From contig NZ_JAQNDO010000001.1 in the NCBI RefSeq assembly GCF_028369105.1, positions 10,386,501 through 10,450,500 on the forward strand: a stretch of 64,000 bases of DNA, in the 5' to 3' direction. Positions 7,378-17,356 of the stretch are shown here, in pieces. A program made the translations under genes and the position numbers. The notes below the pieces were generated by a model that was not told the origin of the DNA, did not search any database, and saw nothing but the letters and a program-made list of their open reading frames with translations. Origin of the DNA: Polyangium mundeleinium (lineage in GTDB: Bacteria; Myxococcota_A; Polyangia; Polyangiales; Polyangiaceae). How positions within the stretch are numbered: the first letter of the stretch is position 1; each line of letters starts with the position of its first letter.

Positions 7378-7735
7378 CACGATGGACCTCCTGAAGCAGG
7401 CCGGCATCGAGAAGGTCGCGTTCGGCGTGGCCAAGCAAGACCAATCGAGCGGCAACATGCCGCCCCCCATAAATCCAGGGAACAACGTTTGGGACTGCAA
7501 ATTCCCAGCAGCGTCCGATGCGGCGGGGATCGACGACGCCATCGTCACGCTGACGGTCTCGGTGGCCGCCAACGGATCCCCGGAGTGGGTGCAGATCGTG
7601 AGCGATCCGGGTTATGGGTTCGGCATGGTCGCCGCGCAATGCGCGATGGCGAGAACGTATTCACCCGCGCTCGACAAAGACGGCCGGCCGATGGCGGCGA
7701 AGACCCCGCCGATCCGGGTCAGGTTCGTCCGATAG
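7369..7735 (+). pseudogene. ExbD/TonB-like lipoprotein gene, 3' half
   Basis: This is the continuation of the gene begun at 2647. It first encodes the end of an ExbD-type domain ('MDLLKQAGIEKVAFGV'), then about 90 residues that resemble a TonB C-terminal domain: a 'VTLTVSVAANGSPEWVQIVS' strand pair, 'DPGYGFG', a conserved-looking Ala/Cys helix and a final 'PPIRVRFVR'. The first nine bases (7369-7377) are the right copy of the target-site duplication. Before disruption the gene would have made one lipoprotein combining ExbD-like and TonB-like domains. The TonB assignment is from motif resemblance only. Confidence 0.82.
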
Positions 7736-7799
7736 GGGACCGCGCCCCGCACGGGCGGGAGGAACGCCCCGCCTCCCCCGCGTCCCTCCCCTGCTCCGG

Positions 7800-7990
7800 A
7801 ACCCGATCCCCTGTGGGGGATCACCGTCCGGACCGGGGGACTGTACGATCGGATACGGGGGATCACTTGCCGGACCGGGGGGATCACTTGCCGGACCGGG
7901 GGGATCACTTGTCGGGACCGGGGGATTGTACGATCGGATACGGGGATCAGGTTCCGGGAGGGGGGGATCGACGTCCGGGAGCAGGGGACC
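7800..7990. repeat. Short tandem GGGGGATCA repeat cluster between convergent genes
   Basis: Between the ExbD 3' fragment and the hotdog gene lie repeated units of about 20-22 bp: GGATCACTTGCCGGACCGGG occurs twice near 7861-7903 with a third variant (CACTTGTCGGGACCGG) directly after. A longer unit containing GTACGATCGGATACGGGG occurs at about 7843 and again at about 7928. Related GGGGATCA motifs flank these. GTACGATCGGATAC is partly palindromic. No protein-coding frame fits. The flanking bases (7736-7799 and 7991-8014) show nothing else. Confidence 0.6.
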
Positions 7991-8014
7991 CAGCGCGGGG
8001 CCCTCTTTTCGCCC

Positions 8015-8524
8015 TCATTCCGGGGCATCCAACCCGATCGGATCCCCCTCTCCCACCTTCATCCACACCGCGCTCTGCTCCCCCTCGTAACACACGTCAC
8101 CTTCGTGCCGGAATTCGAAGGCATACCGCACGAAATGCTTCGTCGCGCCCCGCCGCCCGCGCACCTCGCGGCAGGTCGCGATGATCGGCGCGCCCGGCGG
8201 CACGAGCTTGCGGAAGACCACCTGGTAGAGGTGCGTCCCGTATCCGATCCAGCCGGCCGCGTGGCGCATTCCGTGGAGGTAATACGAATGGATGAACCCC
8301 AGCATCCCCGAGGCGTGCACCATCGTCGCGCCCGCCACGTGCCGCGGATGGCGCACCGGGTGCGCGCGCTGCGAGGTCGTGAACGGCAGCGGCTTGTCCG
8401 TGGGCATCTGGCAGACGACGCGTCTTCCCTCGGGGTCGAGCTCGACGATCGCGTCGAAGAGCAGGACCTCCGGGTCGTAGGGCAGGTCGGCGAGGAACGC
8501 GTCGTCGAACGGCTGAAGGGGCAT
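8015..8524 (-). CDS. Hotdog-fold protein (dehydratase/thioesterase-like)
   Basis: A 169-residue soluble protein. The central stretch with 'HPRHVAGATMVHASGMLGFIH' and the following strands ('QVVFRKLVPPGAPIIATCREV', 'FVRYAFEFRHEGDVCYEGE') fits the hotdog fold of the FabZ/MaoC/thioesterase superfamily. The length is right for a single hotdog domain. The catalytic Glu/Asp or His of a specific family cannot be assigned with confidence. ATG 8524 is chosen because the five extra residues of the longer frame lack a ribosome site. It probably acts on an acyl-CoA or acyl-ACP thioester. It stands alone, downstream of the EF-hand gene on the same strand. Confidence 0.65.
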   Translation of the reverse strand: MPLQPFDDAFLADLPYDPEVLLFDAIVELDPEGRRVVCQMPTDKPLPFTTSQRAHPVRHPRHVAGATMVHASGMLGFIHSYYLHGMRHAAGWIGYGTHLYQVVFRKLVPPGAPIIATCREVRGRRGATKHFVRYAFEFRHEGDVCYEGEQSAVWMKVGEGDPIGLDAPE

Positions 8525-8555
8525 GCCGCGTGGTAGCAAGGCCCCTCCCCGCGCG

Positions 8556-9347
8556 TCAACGCGGCTCTCGCCCCGAGCCCTCGGGCCGCATTCGCTCCCG
8601 CATCCGCCGCTCGAGCTCGGGGCTCGTCGGCGGCGGCCTCCCCGCCGCCGCGGGCACGAGCGACACCCAGTTGCCGAGCAGCGCCGTCGCCGCCTGCGCC
8701 TCGTCCGGGGAGAGCTCCCCGTCCTCGTTCGCGTCCGCGGCCGCGAACGCCGCGCGCGCCGGCACCAGCATCGCAGCCTCGAACTCGCGCGCGTCGAGCG
8801 TGCCGTTCCCGTTCCCGTCGGCCCTCTCGAACGCGGACGTCGCCATCCGCGCGGCGAACGCGGCGGCCCCCTCGTGGAGCTCGCGGCGCGAGATCGTCCC
8901 GTCGCCGTCCGCGTCCACGGCGCCGAAGAGCGCGTCGACCGCGCGCTCGGTCGCCTCGTGCGCCTGCGCGGCCGAGATCGATTCGCCCCAGGTCACCCCG
9001 ATCCGGGCCTCCAGCGCGTCGAGCGACTCGCCGGACATCTGCCCCGTCAGCGCGCCGAGCACCCGCGACAGCGCGGGCATCGACGCCGACGCTTCTCGCG
9101 CCTCGTCGGCCGACACCACGCCGTCGCCGTCCGCGTCGGCCCGGAAAAACACGGCGCCGACGAGCATGTTGAGCTGCGTCATCGCCTCCTGCCGCTCGAT
9201 CCTCCCATTCTGATCCGCGTCGAGCCCCAAAAAGGTGCGATCGAGGAGGACACTGCCCTCCTCGCCTGGCCCCTGGGCTCCTGCCACGCTCGCCGCTGTA
9301 ATCGTCGCGAGTGCAACGATCCCTTGCGTGAACCTCCGTGCTGCCAT
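8556..9347 (-). CDS. Secreted EF-hand (calmodulin-like) protein
   Basis: A 263-residue protein with a cleavable-looking signal peptide (residues 1-24, ending AGAQG). At least five EF-hand loops are visible: DADQNGRIERQE, DADGDGVVSADE, DADGDGTISRRE, DGNGNGTLDARE and DANEDGELSPDE. Each has Asp at position 1, Gly at 6 and Glu at 12, so each should bind calcium. ATG 9347 follows a GAGAGGA ribosome site and is preferred over the longer frame from 9392. The C-terminus is Arg/Glu-rich. It is probably a periplasmic calcium sensor or buffer. Confidence 0.85.
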   Translation of the reverse strand: MAARRFTQGIVALATITAASVAGAQGPGEEGSVLLDRTFLGLDADQNGRIERQEAMTQLNMLVGAVFFRADADGDGVVSADEAREASASMPALSRVLGALTGQMSGESLDALEARIGVTWGESISAAQAHEATERAVDALFGAVDADGDGTISRRELHEGAAAFAARMATSAFERADGNGNGTLDAREFEAAMLVPARAAFAAADANEDGELSPDEAQAATALLGNWVSLVPAAAGRPPPTSPELERRMRERMRPEGSGREPR

Positions 9348-9470
9348 GGTTTCCTCTCTCGGGTCGATTCGTCGAATCATTCTCCTGGACAAACAGACGG
9401 GGGAGCCGACGCGAGGCGCGCCGCTCCCCCGGGTTCGAACGGAAACACTGCGGAGCCACAGGCCGCTGCC

Positions 9471-9893
9471 CTATTGCTTCTGTTGCGGCTGCTCCTGCTT
9501 CGGCTGCGGCGCCGGTTGTTGTTGCTGGGCCGGTCGGATCACGACGTCGAGCCGCACCTGATCCCCCTCTTTGTAGTTCTGGAGGGACGCGGGCGGGAAA
9601 TTGAACTCGAGCTGGCCTCGCTCGGTCTCCACCTTGAGGTCGCCCTTTTCCTTGTCGATGTCGACGATGCGGCCCGTCACCTGATGACGCCCGATCCCGG
9701 CCTGCGCCATCTTCTGGGCGGCCTGCTGCTTGGCCTGCTGCTTGGCCTCCTCCTTGCGCTGCTGCATCTGCTGATGCTGCTGCTGCTGCGCGGCGCCTTG
9801 CTGCGGCTGTTGCTGCGCGCCTTCCTCGGCCATCACGGCGCCGGCGCTCACCATGAGCGCGGCCGCGGCCATCAGACCAAAGAGCTTCTTCAT
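9471..9893 (-). CDS. Secreted Gln-rich protein with a small beta domain
   Basis: A 140-residue protein with a signal peptide (MKKLFGLMAAAALMVSAGAVMA), then a low-complexity Gln/Ala/Lys helix (residues 25-65), then about 50 residues that look like a small beta barrel ('VTGRIVDIDKEKGDLKVETE', 'YKEGDQVRLDVVIRPA'), and a Gln/Pro-rich tail. The pattern 'G.I..ID...G...V.T..G' followed by 'GD.V.V' resembles OB-like periplasmic domains. A GGAGGAGA ribosome site precedes ATG 9893. Function unknown. The 264 bases upstream hold no gene and probably carry its promoter and that of the divergent VKOR gene. Confidence 0.75.
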   Translation of the reverse strand: MKKLFGLMAAAALMVSAGAVMAEEGAQQQPQQGAAQQQQHQQMQQRKEEAKQQAKQQAAQKMAQAGIGRHQVTGRIVDIDKEKGDLKVETERGQLEFNFPPASLQNYKEGDQVRLDVVIRPAQQQQPAPQPKQEQPQQKQ

Positions 9894-10157
9894 GGCTTCT
9901 GTCTCCTCCGACCCATTGACGCTCGGGAAGCCGGGCCATGACGAGCCTGGTTCCCCCCCCGAGGTCCCGGTGGGCCTCCGCCCTCACCGCCTCGCAACGG
10001 TGATGCCGTCCGGAACCGAGACGGATCGCGTACGCCCGCTTCTTCTTCAGCATGCCCGTCTGCGCAGACTGGGAACGCTGGTTTCCACCTCCGCCCGTTC
10101 GGCGGGCCACCCCAGAGACCGTTTGACGGGCCGGGGTCTCCGGCGTAAGCCCACGAC

Positions 10158-11420
10158 ATGTCCGGCGCACCTCGTCGCTGGCCCTCGGCCCTCGCGCTCG
10201 TCGCATCGCTGATCGGGCTCGTCTTTGGCGGCCTCTCGACGCTCGATTATTCGAAGCACCTCGACCGCCAGGTCCACGACATCCACTGCTCGTTCATCCC
10301 TGGCCTCGCCTCCGGCGGGGCGGGTGAGAGCGCTTGCCGCGCGGCCATGTACAGCCCGTACTCCGCGCTCTTCCGCGACCGGTACTGGGGCGGCATCCCG
10401 ATCTCGCTCTTCGCCGTCGGGGCCTTCGCGTTCTTCGCGGCCTACGCGCTCTACCTCCTGCTCGCCGGGCCCCGGGCCCCGCGCCGCGCCGCCCAGTTCT
10501 TCGGCGCCGTGAGCCTCACGCCCCTGCTCGTCTCGGCGCTGATGTTCGCGATCTCGGCGCTCAAGCTCGGGCAGTACTGCAAGACGTGCGTCGGAATCTA
10601 CATCTCCTCCGTCCTGCTCGCCGTGAGCGGAATCTTCATCCTGCTCGACGCGCGGTCCAAGGGCGCGCCCGCCCCGGCGGCGGACAAACCGGAGGGCGCC
10701 GCGGAAGGCGCGAGCGCCGGGCGGCCCGTGGGCTCGCTCTGGCTCGTGCCCGGCTGGCTCGTCGCGCTCGGGATCTTCACGATCACGCCGACCCTGATCT
10801 ACCTGAGCGCGCTGCCGAGCTACGCGTCGTACATCACGGGCTGCGGGAAGCTCGCGAAGCCCACCGAGCCGAACAACGCGCTGCTCCGGCACACGCCGGC
10901 GGGCGCGAAGCAGCCCGCGACGCTCTTCGTCGATCCGCTCTGCCCGACGTGCAAGGCGTTCCACAAGCGCCTGGAGGCCGACGGGATCTTCGAGCGCCTC
11001 GACACGACGCTCGTGCTGTTCCCGCTCGACAACGAGTGCAACTGGATGCTCGACCGCCCGCTCCACCCGGGCGCCTGCCTGGTTTCGAAGGCCGTGCTCT
11101 GCGGGGAGAACCGCGCGGTCGACGTGCTCGAATGGGCCTACGACAACCAGGAGCGGCTGCTCGAAGGGGCGAAGTCGCCGGCGGGGCTCGCCACCGTGCG
11201 CTCGGCGATCCGGGAGAAATGGTCGAACCTCGACGCCTGCATCGATTCGAAGGACACGAAGCTTCGGCTCGATCGAATGCTCCGCCACATCGTGAACAAC
11301 CAGCTGCAGGTCAGCACGCCGCAGCTCTTCCTCGGCGATACGCGGCTCTGTGACGAGGACAGCGACATCGGCCTCGCCTACAGCATCCGCAAGCTCGCGC
11401 CGGATTTGAGGTTGCCATGA
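10158..11420 (+). CDS. VKOR-DsbA fusion, disulfide-bond formation
   Basis: A 420-residue membrane protein. The N-terminal half (1-165) is a vitamin K epoxide reductase-type domain with several membrane helices, a loop cysteine pair (Cys44 and Cys60) and the quinone-proximal CKTC at 141-144. A Pro/Ala linker and one more membrane helix (about 193-215) lead to a periplasmic thioredoxin-fold domain with CPTC at 262-265 ('FVDPLCPTCKAFHKRL'). Such fusions replace the DsbA/DsbB pair: the Trx domain oxidises exported proteins and is reoxidised by VKOR using quinone. It overlaps the next gene by four bases (ATGA) and heads a three-gene redox cluster. Confidence 0.9.
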   Translation: MSGAPRRWPSALALVASLIGLVFGGLSTLDYSKHLDRQVHDIHCSFIPGLASGGAGESACRAAMYSPYSALFRDRYWGGIPISLFAVGAFAFFAAYALYLLLAGPRAPRRAAQFFGAVSLTPLLVSALMFAISALKLGQYCKTCVGIYISSVLLAVSGIFILLDARSKGAPAPAADKPEGAAEGASAGRPVGSLWLVPGWLVALGIFTITPTLIYLSALPSYASYITGCGKLAKPTEPNNALLRHTPAGAKQPATLFVDPLCPTCKAFHKRLEADGIFERLDTTLVLFPLDNECNWMLDRPLHPGACLVSKAVLCGENRAVDVLEWAYDNQERLLEGAKSPAGLATVRSAIREKWSNLDACIDSKDTKLRLDRMLRHIVNNQLQVSTPQLFLGDTRLCDEDSDIGLAYSIRKLAPDLRLP

Positions 11421-12115
11421 AATACGCAGGAATCGTCGGAATCGTGGCCGGGTGCACGCTGCTCGCGGGGTCCGCCTTTGCGGTGCACGCGGAGGTGAAA
11501 TCCTCGGCGGAGCGGTTGAAGACGGGGATCGCGGAGTCGGTGAAGCCTGCGGTGGCGATCGCGAACGACGCGGAGGCCCCCTATTGCACGCCGAAATTCA
11601 AGGAAGTGCTGGCGCGCGTGATTCACGCGTGCGGCCTCGAAGGCGGGGCGGCACGGCGCGGCTGCCAGCCGGCCGACGTGAAGACGCTGGCCTCGATCAG
11701 CGACGACGATTTCAACGCGCTCTTCACGCCGCTGAAGGATCGCGGGGGCGTCGTGATGTACGACGACGGCTCGGAGAAGCTCGACGACGACGGCAAGAAG
11801 ATGCTGGAGGAGCTCTGGGTCGAGCGGAAGGGCGCGCGGTATTTCTTCATCGTCGCCCGCGCCTCGAAGACGGGCACGCCGGACTTCAACCGGTCGCTCT
11901 CGCACAAGCGCGCGAACAGCGCGTTTTTCCACGTCGGCGACAAGTTCAAGGAGCCCGATCTCGACAAACAGGTCGGCCTGCTCTGGCTCGGCAACGAGTT
12001 CGCCCAGCTCGGCAAGGAATACTGCGAATGGAATGTCTCGCGGAAAGGCAAGCCCTGCGCCGCGGAGGCGATCAACCGGAGCGCGTTCGTATCATGGGTC
12101 GATTGTCAACTGTGA
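11417..12115 (+). CDS. Exported Cys-containing protein of the thiol-redox operon
   Basis: A 232-residue protein with an N-terminal hydrophobic signal (MKYAGIVGIVAGCTLLAGSAFA). It contains paired cysteines at the start and end of the mature part ('YCTPKF', 'HACGLEGG', 'RGCQPADV', and near the C-terminus 'YCEWN', 'KPCAAE', 'VDCQL'), suggesting disulfides. A central stretch ('LDDDGKKMLEELW..', then 'YFFIVARASKTG') loosely resembles an OmpA-like fold, but this is uncertain. It is coupled to the VKOR-DsbA gene (ATGA) and to the TlpA-like gene (TGATG), so it may be a client or partner of these enzymes. Confidence 0.75.
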   Translation: MKYAGIVGIVAGCTLLAGSAFAVHAEVKSSAERLKTGIAESVKPAVAIANDAEAPYCTPKFKEVLARVIHACGLEGGAARRGCQPADVKTLASISDDDFNALFTPLKDRGGVVMYDDGSEKLDDDGKKMLEELWVERKGARYFFIVARASKTGTPDFNRSLSHKRANSAFFHVGDKFKEPDLDKQVGLLWLGNEFAQLGKEYCEWNVSRKGKPCAAEAINRSAFVSWVDCQL

Positions 12116-12891
12116 TGGGGGCTCCGGCCAGCCCTGCGGGCCGGCCTCTGCCCCCAAACCGCCCCGCGATGAGGGCTCCGGCCAGCCCTGCGGGCCGGCC
12201 TCTGCCCCCAAACCCCCGCGTTTCGCTCGCTGCGTGCGTATTCACGCTGGCTCTCGCGGCTTGTGAAAACGGCGGGACGGTCAAGCCGGAGCCGCCGGTG
12301 ACGGGCCGCAGCAATGCGGTCACGGCCGGCAGCAGCGCGGCCGCGACGACCCCGGCCTCGGCCACGCCCTCCGCGAAGCCGAGCGCCGCGCCCGCCGCGC
12401 CCCGCAAGCTCTGCGCCGATACGGCGGCACGCCAAGCGCCCAAGGGCGCCCTGAAGACCGCCGCGGCCCCGGGCGCGACGGCGCTGCCCGCGAGCCTTTC
12501 GTTCGGCGTCGGCAAATGGGTCTGGGTGAACCTCTGGGCGGCCTGGTGTGGGCCGTGCAAAGAAGAAATGCCCCGGCTCCAGAACTTCCAGAGCCGCCTG
12601 CGCAACGCCGGGGTGATGATCGACCTCGCGTTCGTCTCGCTCGACGACGACGAACGGCAGCTCTCGCGGTTCCTCGAAGCCCAACCCGAGGCCGGGGTGC
12701 GCGCGTCCTACTGGCTGCCCGAGGGCGGCGGGCGCGACACCTGGATCGGGGCCCTCGGCGTCAAGGACGCGGGCAACCTCCCCGTCCACGCCCTCATCGC
12801 GCCCAGCGGGCAGCTCGCCTGCCTCATCCAGGGGGCCGTCGAGGAGACGGACTACCAAGCGATCGCCGACATCGTCAGCGCGAAGCGATGA
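12115..12891 (+). CDS. TlpA-like thioredoxin lipoprotein
   Basis: A 258-residue protein. The thioredoxin fold (about residues 120-255) has the active site WCGPC at 144-148, preceded by 'WVWVNLWAA', and a cis-Pro region ('LPVHALIAP'). The N-terminus contains a lipobox-like 'TLALAAC' (Cys50) and a Ser/Ala/Pro linker. ATG 12115 overlaps the upstream stop (TGATG); starts at 12094 and 12169 are also possible. The first 33 codons are formed largely by two copies of a 42-bp repeat, which pushes the signal helix unusually far from the start. It probably works as a reductase or resolvase with the VKOR-DsbA protein in the envelope. Confidence 0.82.
   Translation: MGAPASPAGRPLPPNRPAMRAPASPAGRPLPPNPRVSLAACVFTLALAACENGGTVKPEPPVTGRSNAVTAGSSAAATTPASATPSAKPSAAPAAPRKLCADTAARQAPKGALKTAAAPGATALPASLSFGVGKWVWVNLWAAWCGPCKEEMPRLQNFQSRLRNAGVMIDLAFVSLDDDERQLSRFLEAQPEAGVRASYWLPEGGGRDTWIGALGVKDAGNLPVHALIAPSGQLACLIQGAVEETDYQAIADIVSAKR
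12119..12214. repeat. Two 42-bp direct repeats at the 5' end of the TlpA-like gene
   Basis: Bases 12119-12160 and 12173-12214 are identical 42-mers, 54 bases apart start to start. Each contains a hairpin-forming core (CCGGCC and GGGCCGG around AGCCCTGC). Because 54 is a multiple of three, both copies stay in frame and encode APASPAGRPLPPN twice. Confidence 0.85.
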
Positions 12892-12927
12892 CGCGCGGCG
12901 CCCTTCGCGGTAGAAGCTAGCCCGCCC

Positions 12928-15309
<2,382 letters not shown>

Positions 15310-15492
15310 TCCGCCCTCGCTGCGCGTCGTTTCGTCCTCTCTGTGAAAGCTCGTTCGCCCGGGTACGTCCGCGTGCTCCATGCCTCCAAATGCACGGGGA
15401 AAACGTTGACATGGACGTAAAAGTTGGCGAGGTTGTACACGCGGCGGGGGGCCCACGAAGGCTCCGCGCGAGATCACAGGAGCTTGGTGCAG

Positions 15493-15714
15493 ATGAGCAA
15501 ATGGCTACTCAGCGCGAGCGCCTTCGTGCTGCTGTCGGGCGCCTTCGGATGTACGCCGCCGAAGGTCGTCACGCAGATCACGAGCGCTCGTGACCAGATG
15601 AAATTCCTGGTCGTCCAGGGCAACTCGCAGCAGGTCGTCAAGTGCCAGGTGGCCGCGGACGGCGCGCTTTCCGGATGCAAACCGATGCAGCTCGTCCTTC
15701 AGGACGAGGATTGA
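15493..15714 (+). CDS. Tiny lipoprotein 1 (73 aa)
   Basis: A 73-residue protein with a lipoprotein signal ending in SGAFGC (Cys20). ATG 15493 is preferred over an upstream frame because it begins the signal sequence and has AGGAG at 15480. The mature part is 54 residues with 'VVKCQVAADGALSGCKPM', two Cys spaced as in its neighbours. It is the first of four small lipoprotein genes on one strand with 11-17 base gaps. The 183 bases between the kinase stop and this start hold no gene; a TTGACA at about 15405 may be a promoter element. Function unknown. Confidence 0.78.
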   Translation: MSKWLLSASAFVLLSGAFGCTPPKVVTQITSARDQMKFLVVQGNSQQVVKCQVAADGALSGCKPMQLVLQDED

Positions 15715-15725
15715 GAGGAGTCACC

Positions 15726-16016
15726 ATGTCCCGCATCCCGATGGCGCTCGCCTCTCTTGCCCTCGCGGCTCTCTCGACGGGTTGTGTCACGCGCACGATC
15801 ACCCGCTTCGAGGACAACCAGAAGAGCCCCGTGACCGCGCTCGAGGTCAGCAAGTTCGAGAATTACCTGTTCTTCGCGAAGAAGACGCACCAGTTCTACC
15901 TGTGTCAGGACACGGGGGACAAACTGATCTGCAAGCTGTCGTGTGACGGCCAGAACGACGTCGTCTGCCCGCAGGCGGGCGGCACGTATTCTGGCGCGAC
16001 GACGAACGTCCGCTGA
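15726..16016 (+). CDS. Tiny lipoprotein 2 (96 aa)
   Basis: A 96-residue protein with lipobox LSTGC (Cys20) and a mature part with four further cysteines ('FYLCQDTGDKLICKLSCDGQ', 'VVCPQAGG'). GAGAGGAG precedes ATG 15726. It belongs to the four-gene small-lipoprotein operon. The 'C....G..L.C' pattern recurs in lipoproteins 1 and 4 and suggests common ancestry. Function unknown; no catalytic motif. Confidence 0.78.
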   Translation: MSRIPMALASLALAALSTGCVTRTITRFEDNQKSPVTALEVSKFENYLFFAKKTHQFYLCQDTGDKLICKLSCDGQNDVVCPQAGGTYSGATTNVR

Positions 16017-16031
16017 GAAAGGAGACGCACG

Positions 16032-16301
16032 ATGAAATCGATTCGTATCGCGCTCGTCGCGCTGCTCGCGCTCGCCGGCGTCGCGTGTGGACCGCCCCCG
16101 AAGATCCTGACCTCGCAGACGTTCCTGGGCCCCGAGAAGGTGTACCAGGAGCGCATCCAAAACACGGGCCAGGTCGATCCCTCGACGAAGAAGCAGCTCT
16201 TCAACTTCTCCGTCACTGTGTGTGACGTCACCGACACCGGCTCCGCGAATTGCAAGGAGACCAAGGTGCTCGACAACGTCCTTCCCGAGAGCATTTACTG
16301 A
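16032..16301 (+). CDS. Tiny lipoprotein 3 (89 aa)
   Basis: An 89-residue protein with lipobox AGVAC (Cys19), then 'GPPPKILTSQTFLGPEKVYQ', and two Cys near the end ('VCDVTDTGSANCKETKVLDN'). AAAGGAGA precedes ATG 16032. The closing motif 'C......ANCKETKVLDN(V)LPE' is similar to the end of lipoprotein 4 ('CVDDTTANAMLNKDLPE'), suggesting the two are related. Part of the same operon; function unknown. Confidence 0.78.
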   Translation: MKSIRIALVALLALAGVACGPPPKILTSQTFLGPEKVYQERIQNTGQVDPSTKKQLFNFSVTVCDVTDTGSANCKETKVLDNVLPESIY

Positions 16302-16318
16302 CAGGAGGAGCGACTGCC

Positions 16319-16615
16319 ATGAAGAAACTTCTTTGGGCCTGCGCGGCGCTCTGCCTGCTGACTGGCGTCGGGTGTTCGAACCAGGTCCGTTACCGCACGG
16401 CCGGTCACTGGATGTCGACGGCGGACGGCAAGCCCGTCCTTTACCAGACGTTCCTCGAGGGTACGTGCTCCAGCGGCTTCGCCGGCTTCGGCAAGGGCTG
16501 CTCGGACACGAACTCGAAGCTCAAGCGCTGCACGCTGAACCCCGACAACACGCTCACCTGCGTGGACGACACCACCGCGAACGCGATGCTCAACAAGGAC
16601 CTCCCCGAGCGTTGA
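16319..16615 (+). CDS. Tiny lipoprotein 4 (98 aa)
   Basis: A 98-residue protein with lipobox TGVGC (Cys19). The mature part contains 'VLYQTFLEGTCSSGFAGFGK' and two more Cys pairs. AGGAGGAG precedes ATG 16319. An upstream in-frame extension to 16250 overlaps lipoprotein 3 and lacks a signal, so it is rejected. It is the last gene of the operon; a hairpin directly downstream probably terminates transcription. Function unknown. Confidence 0.78.
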   Translation: MKKLLWACAALCLLTGVGCSNQVRYRTAGHWMSTADGKPVLYQTFLEGTCSSGFAGFGKGCSDTNSKLKRCTLNPDNTLTCVDDTTANAMLNKDLPER

Positions 16616-16616
16616 T

Positions 16617-17306
16617 TCAGGGCCCTCGCAAAGGAGGGCCCCGATCGAATGCCTCGAGGATTTCGTCCCACGCCGCTCCGTCCCGGAGCCCGAGCGTCTC
16701 CCGCCTCGCCGAAAGACACGCCTCGCTGCCGGCCACGAAGGCCCGGCAGTCCTCGGGGCGAATCTCGTAAATCGTGCACCGTTTGTCCGGGCCGAGCAAT
16801 TGGCACCGGCCCTCCGGGGCGAGACGAAGCGTGACCCGCCCGTCCCGCGACCGCTTCACGTACGCCCGGCCCGCGAGGTCCCTGCGGCCCGCGGCGCGAA
16901 ACCGCGCGAGGTCGTGCTCGTCGAGCCGCACGTCCGGTTCGTGGCAGCAGGCCGCGCAGGTCGTGCAATCGAGGGGCATCACGCGCGTCGGCCCCTCGTA
17001 CAGCGCATCACGCGCGCACCAGTCGAGGACGGCGGGCCGGAAGCGGGGCCGGATCCGTACGAGGGCGAGCCCGGCCAGAGGGCCCGCCTTCACGCGCTGG
17101 AATCGCCGCTGCTCCAGGGTGAGCAGGGCGCAGAGGCCGAGCTCGGTGAGCTTTCCCTGCTCGGTCAGGCCGAGGAGGATCTGCACGCAATCCCGGTCGT
17201 CCACGATCGCCGCGTGCCCGCCCGCACGCACGTGAGCCGCGGCGCGCGCGAGAAAACGCGGTCGGAACCTGCGCCAGACGGGGCGCTCCACGGGCGGCGC
17301 GGACAT
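16617..17306 (-). CDS. YkgJ-type Cys-cluster protein
   Basis: A 229-residue soluble protein. The centre holds the cluster 'CTTCAACCHEPDV' (CxxCxxCC) followed by 'GRCQLLGPDKRCTIYEIRPE' and 'DCRAF', the Cys spacing typical of the YkgJ/UPF0153 family, which probably binds zinc or an Fe-S cluster. The N-terminal 110 residues are a family-specific extension with 'DDRDCVQILLGLTEQGKLTE', resembling metal-binding domains of larger relatives. The start is divergent from the glutamine amidotransferase gene, 50 bases apart. Biochemical role unknown. Confidence 0.8.
   Translation of the reverse strand: MSAPPVERPVWRRFRPRFLARAAAHVRAGGHAAIVDDRDCVQILLGLTEQGKLTELGLCALLTLEQRRFQRVKAGPLAGLALVRIRPRFRPAVLDWCARDALYEGPTRVMPLDCTTCAACCHEPDVRLDEHDLARFRAAGRRDLAGRAYVKRSRDGRVTLRLAPEGRCQLLGPDKRCTIYEIRPEDCRAFVAGSEACLSARRETLGLRDGAAWDEILEAFDRGPPLRGP
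16620..16641. terminator. Hairpin between convergent genes
   Basis: GGGCCCTC and GAGGGCCC form an 8-bp perfect stem around GCAAAG. It lies just after the stop of lipoprotein 4 and inside the last codons of the opposing YkgJ-type gene. It has no U-run, so strength as an intrinsic terminator is uncertain. Confidence 0.5.
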
Positions 17307-17356
17307 GTCGCCCCTATAACGTGCGCGGCTCCAGGAGGGGGACCTTTTCCGGCAAC

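Noticed and set aside
7800-7990. Repeats considered as a CRISPR array
   Set aside because: Units are 20-22 bp and directly adjacent, there are no unique spacers, and no cas genes occur.
15404-15440. TTGACA as a promoter of the small-lipoprotein operon
   Set aside because: No acceptable -10 box is seen at 16-18 bases.
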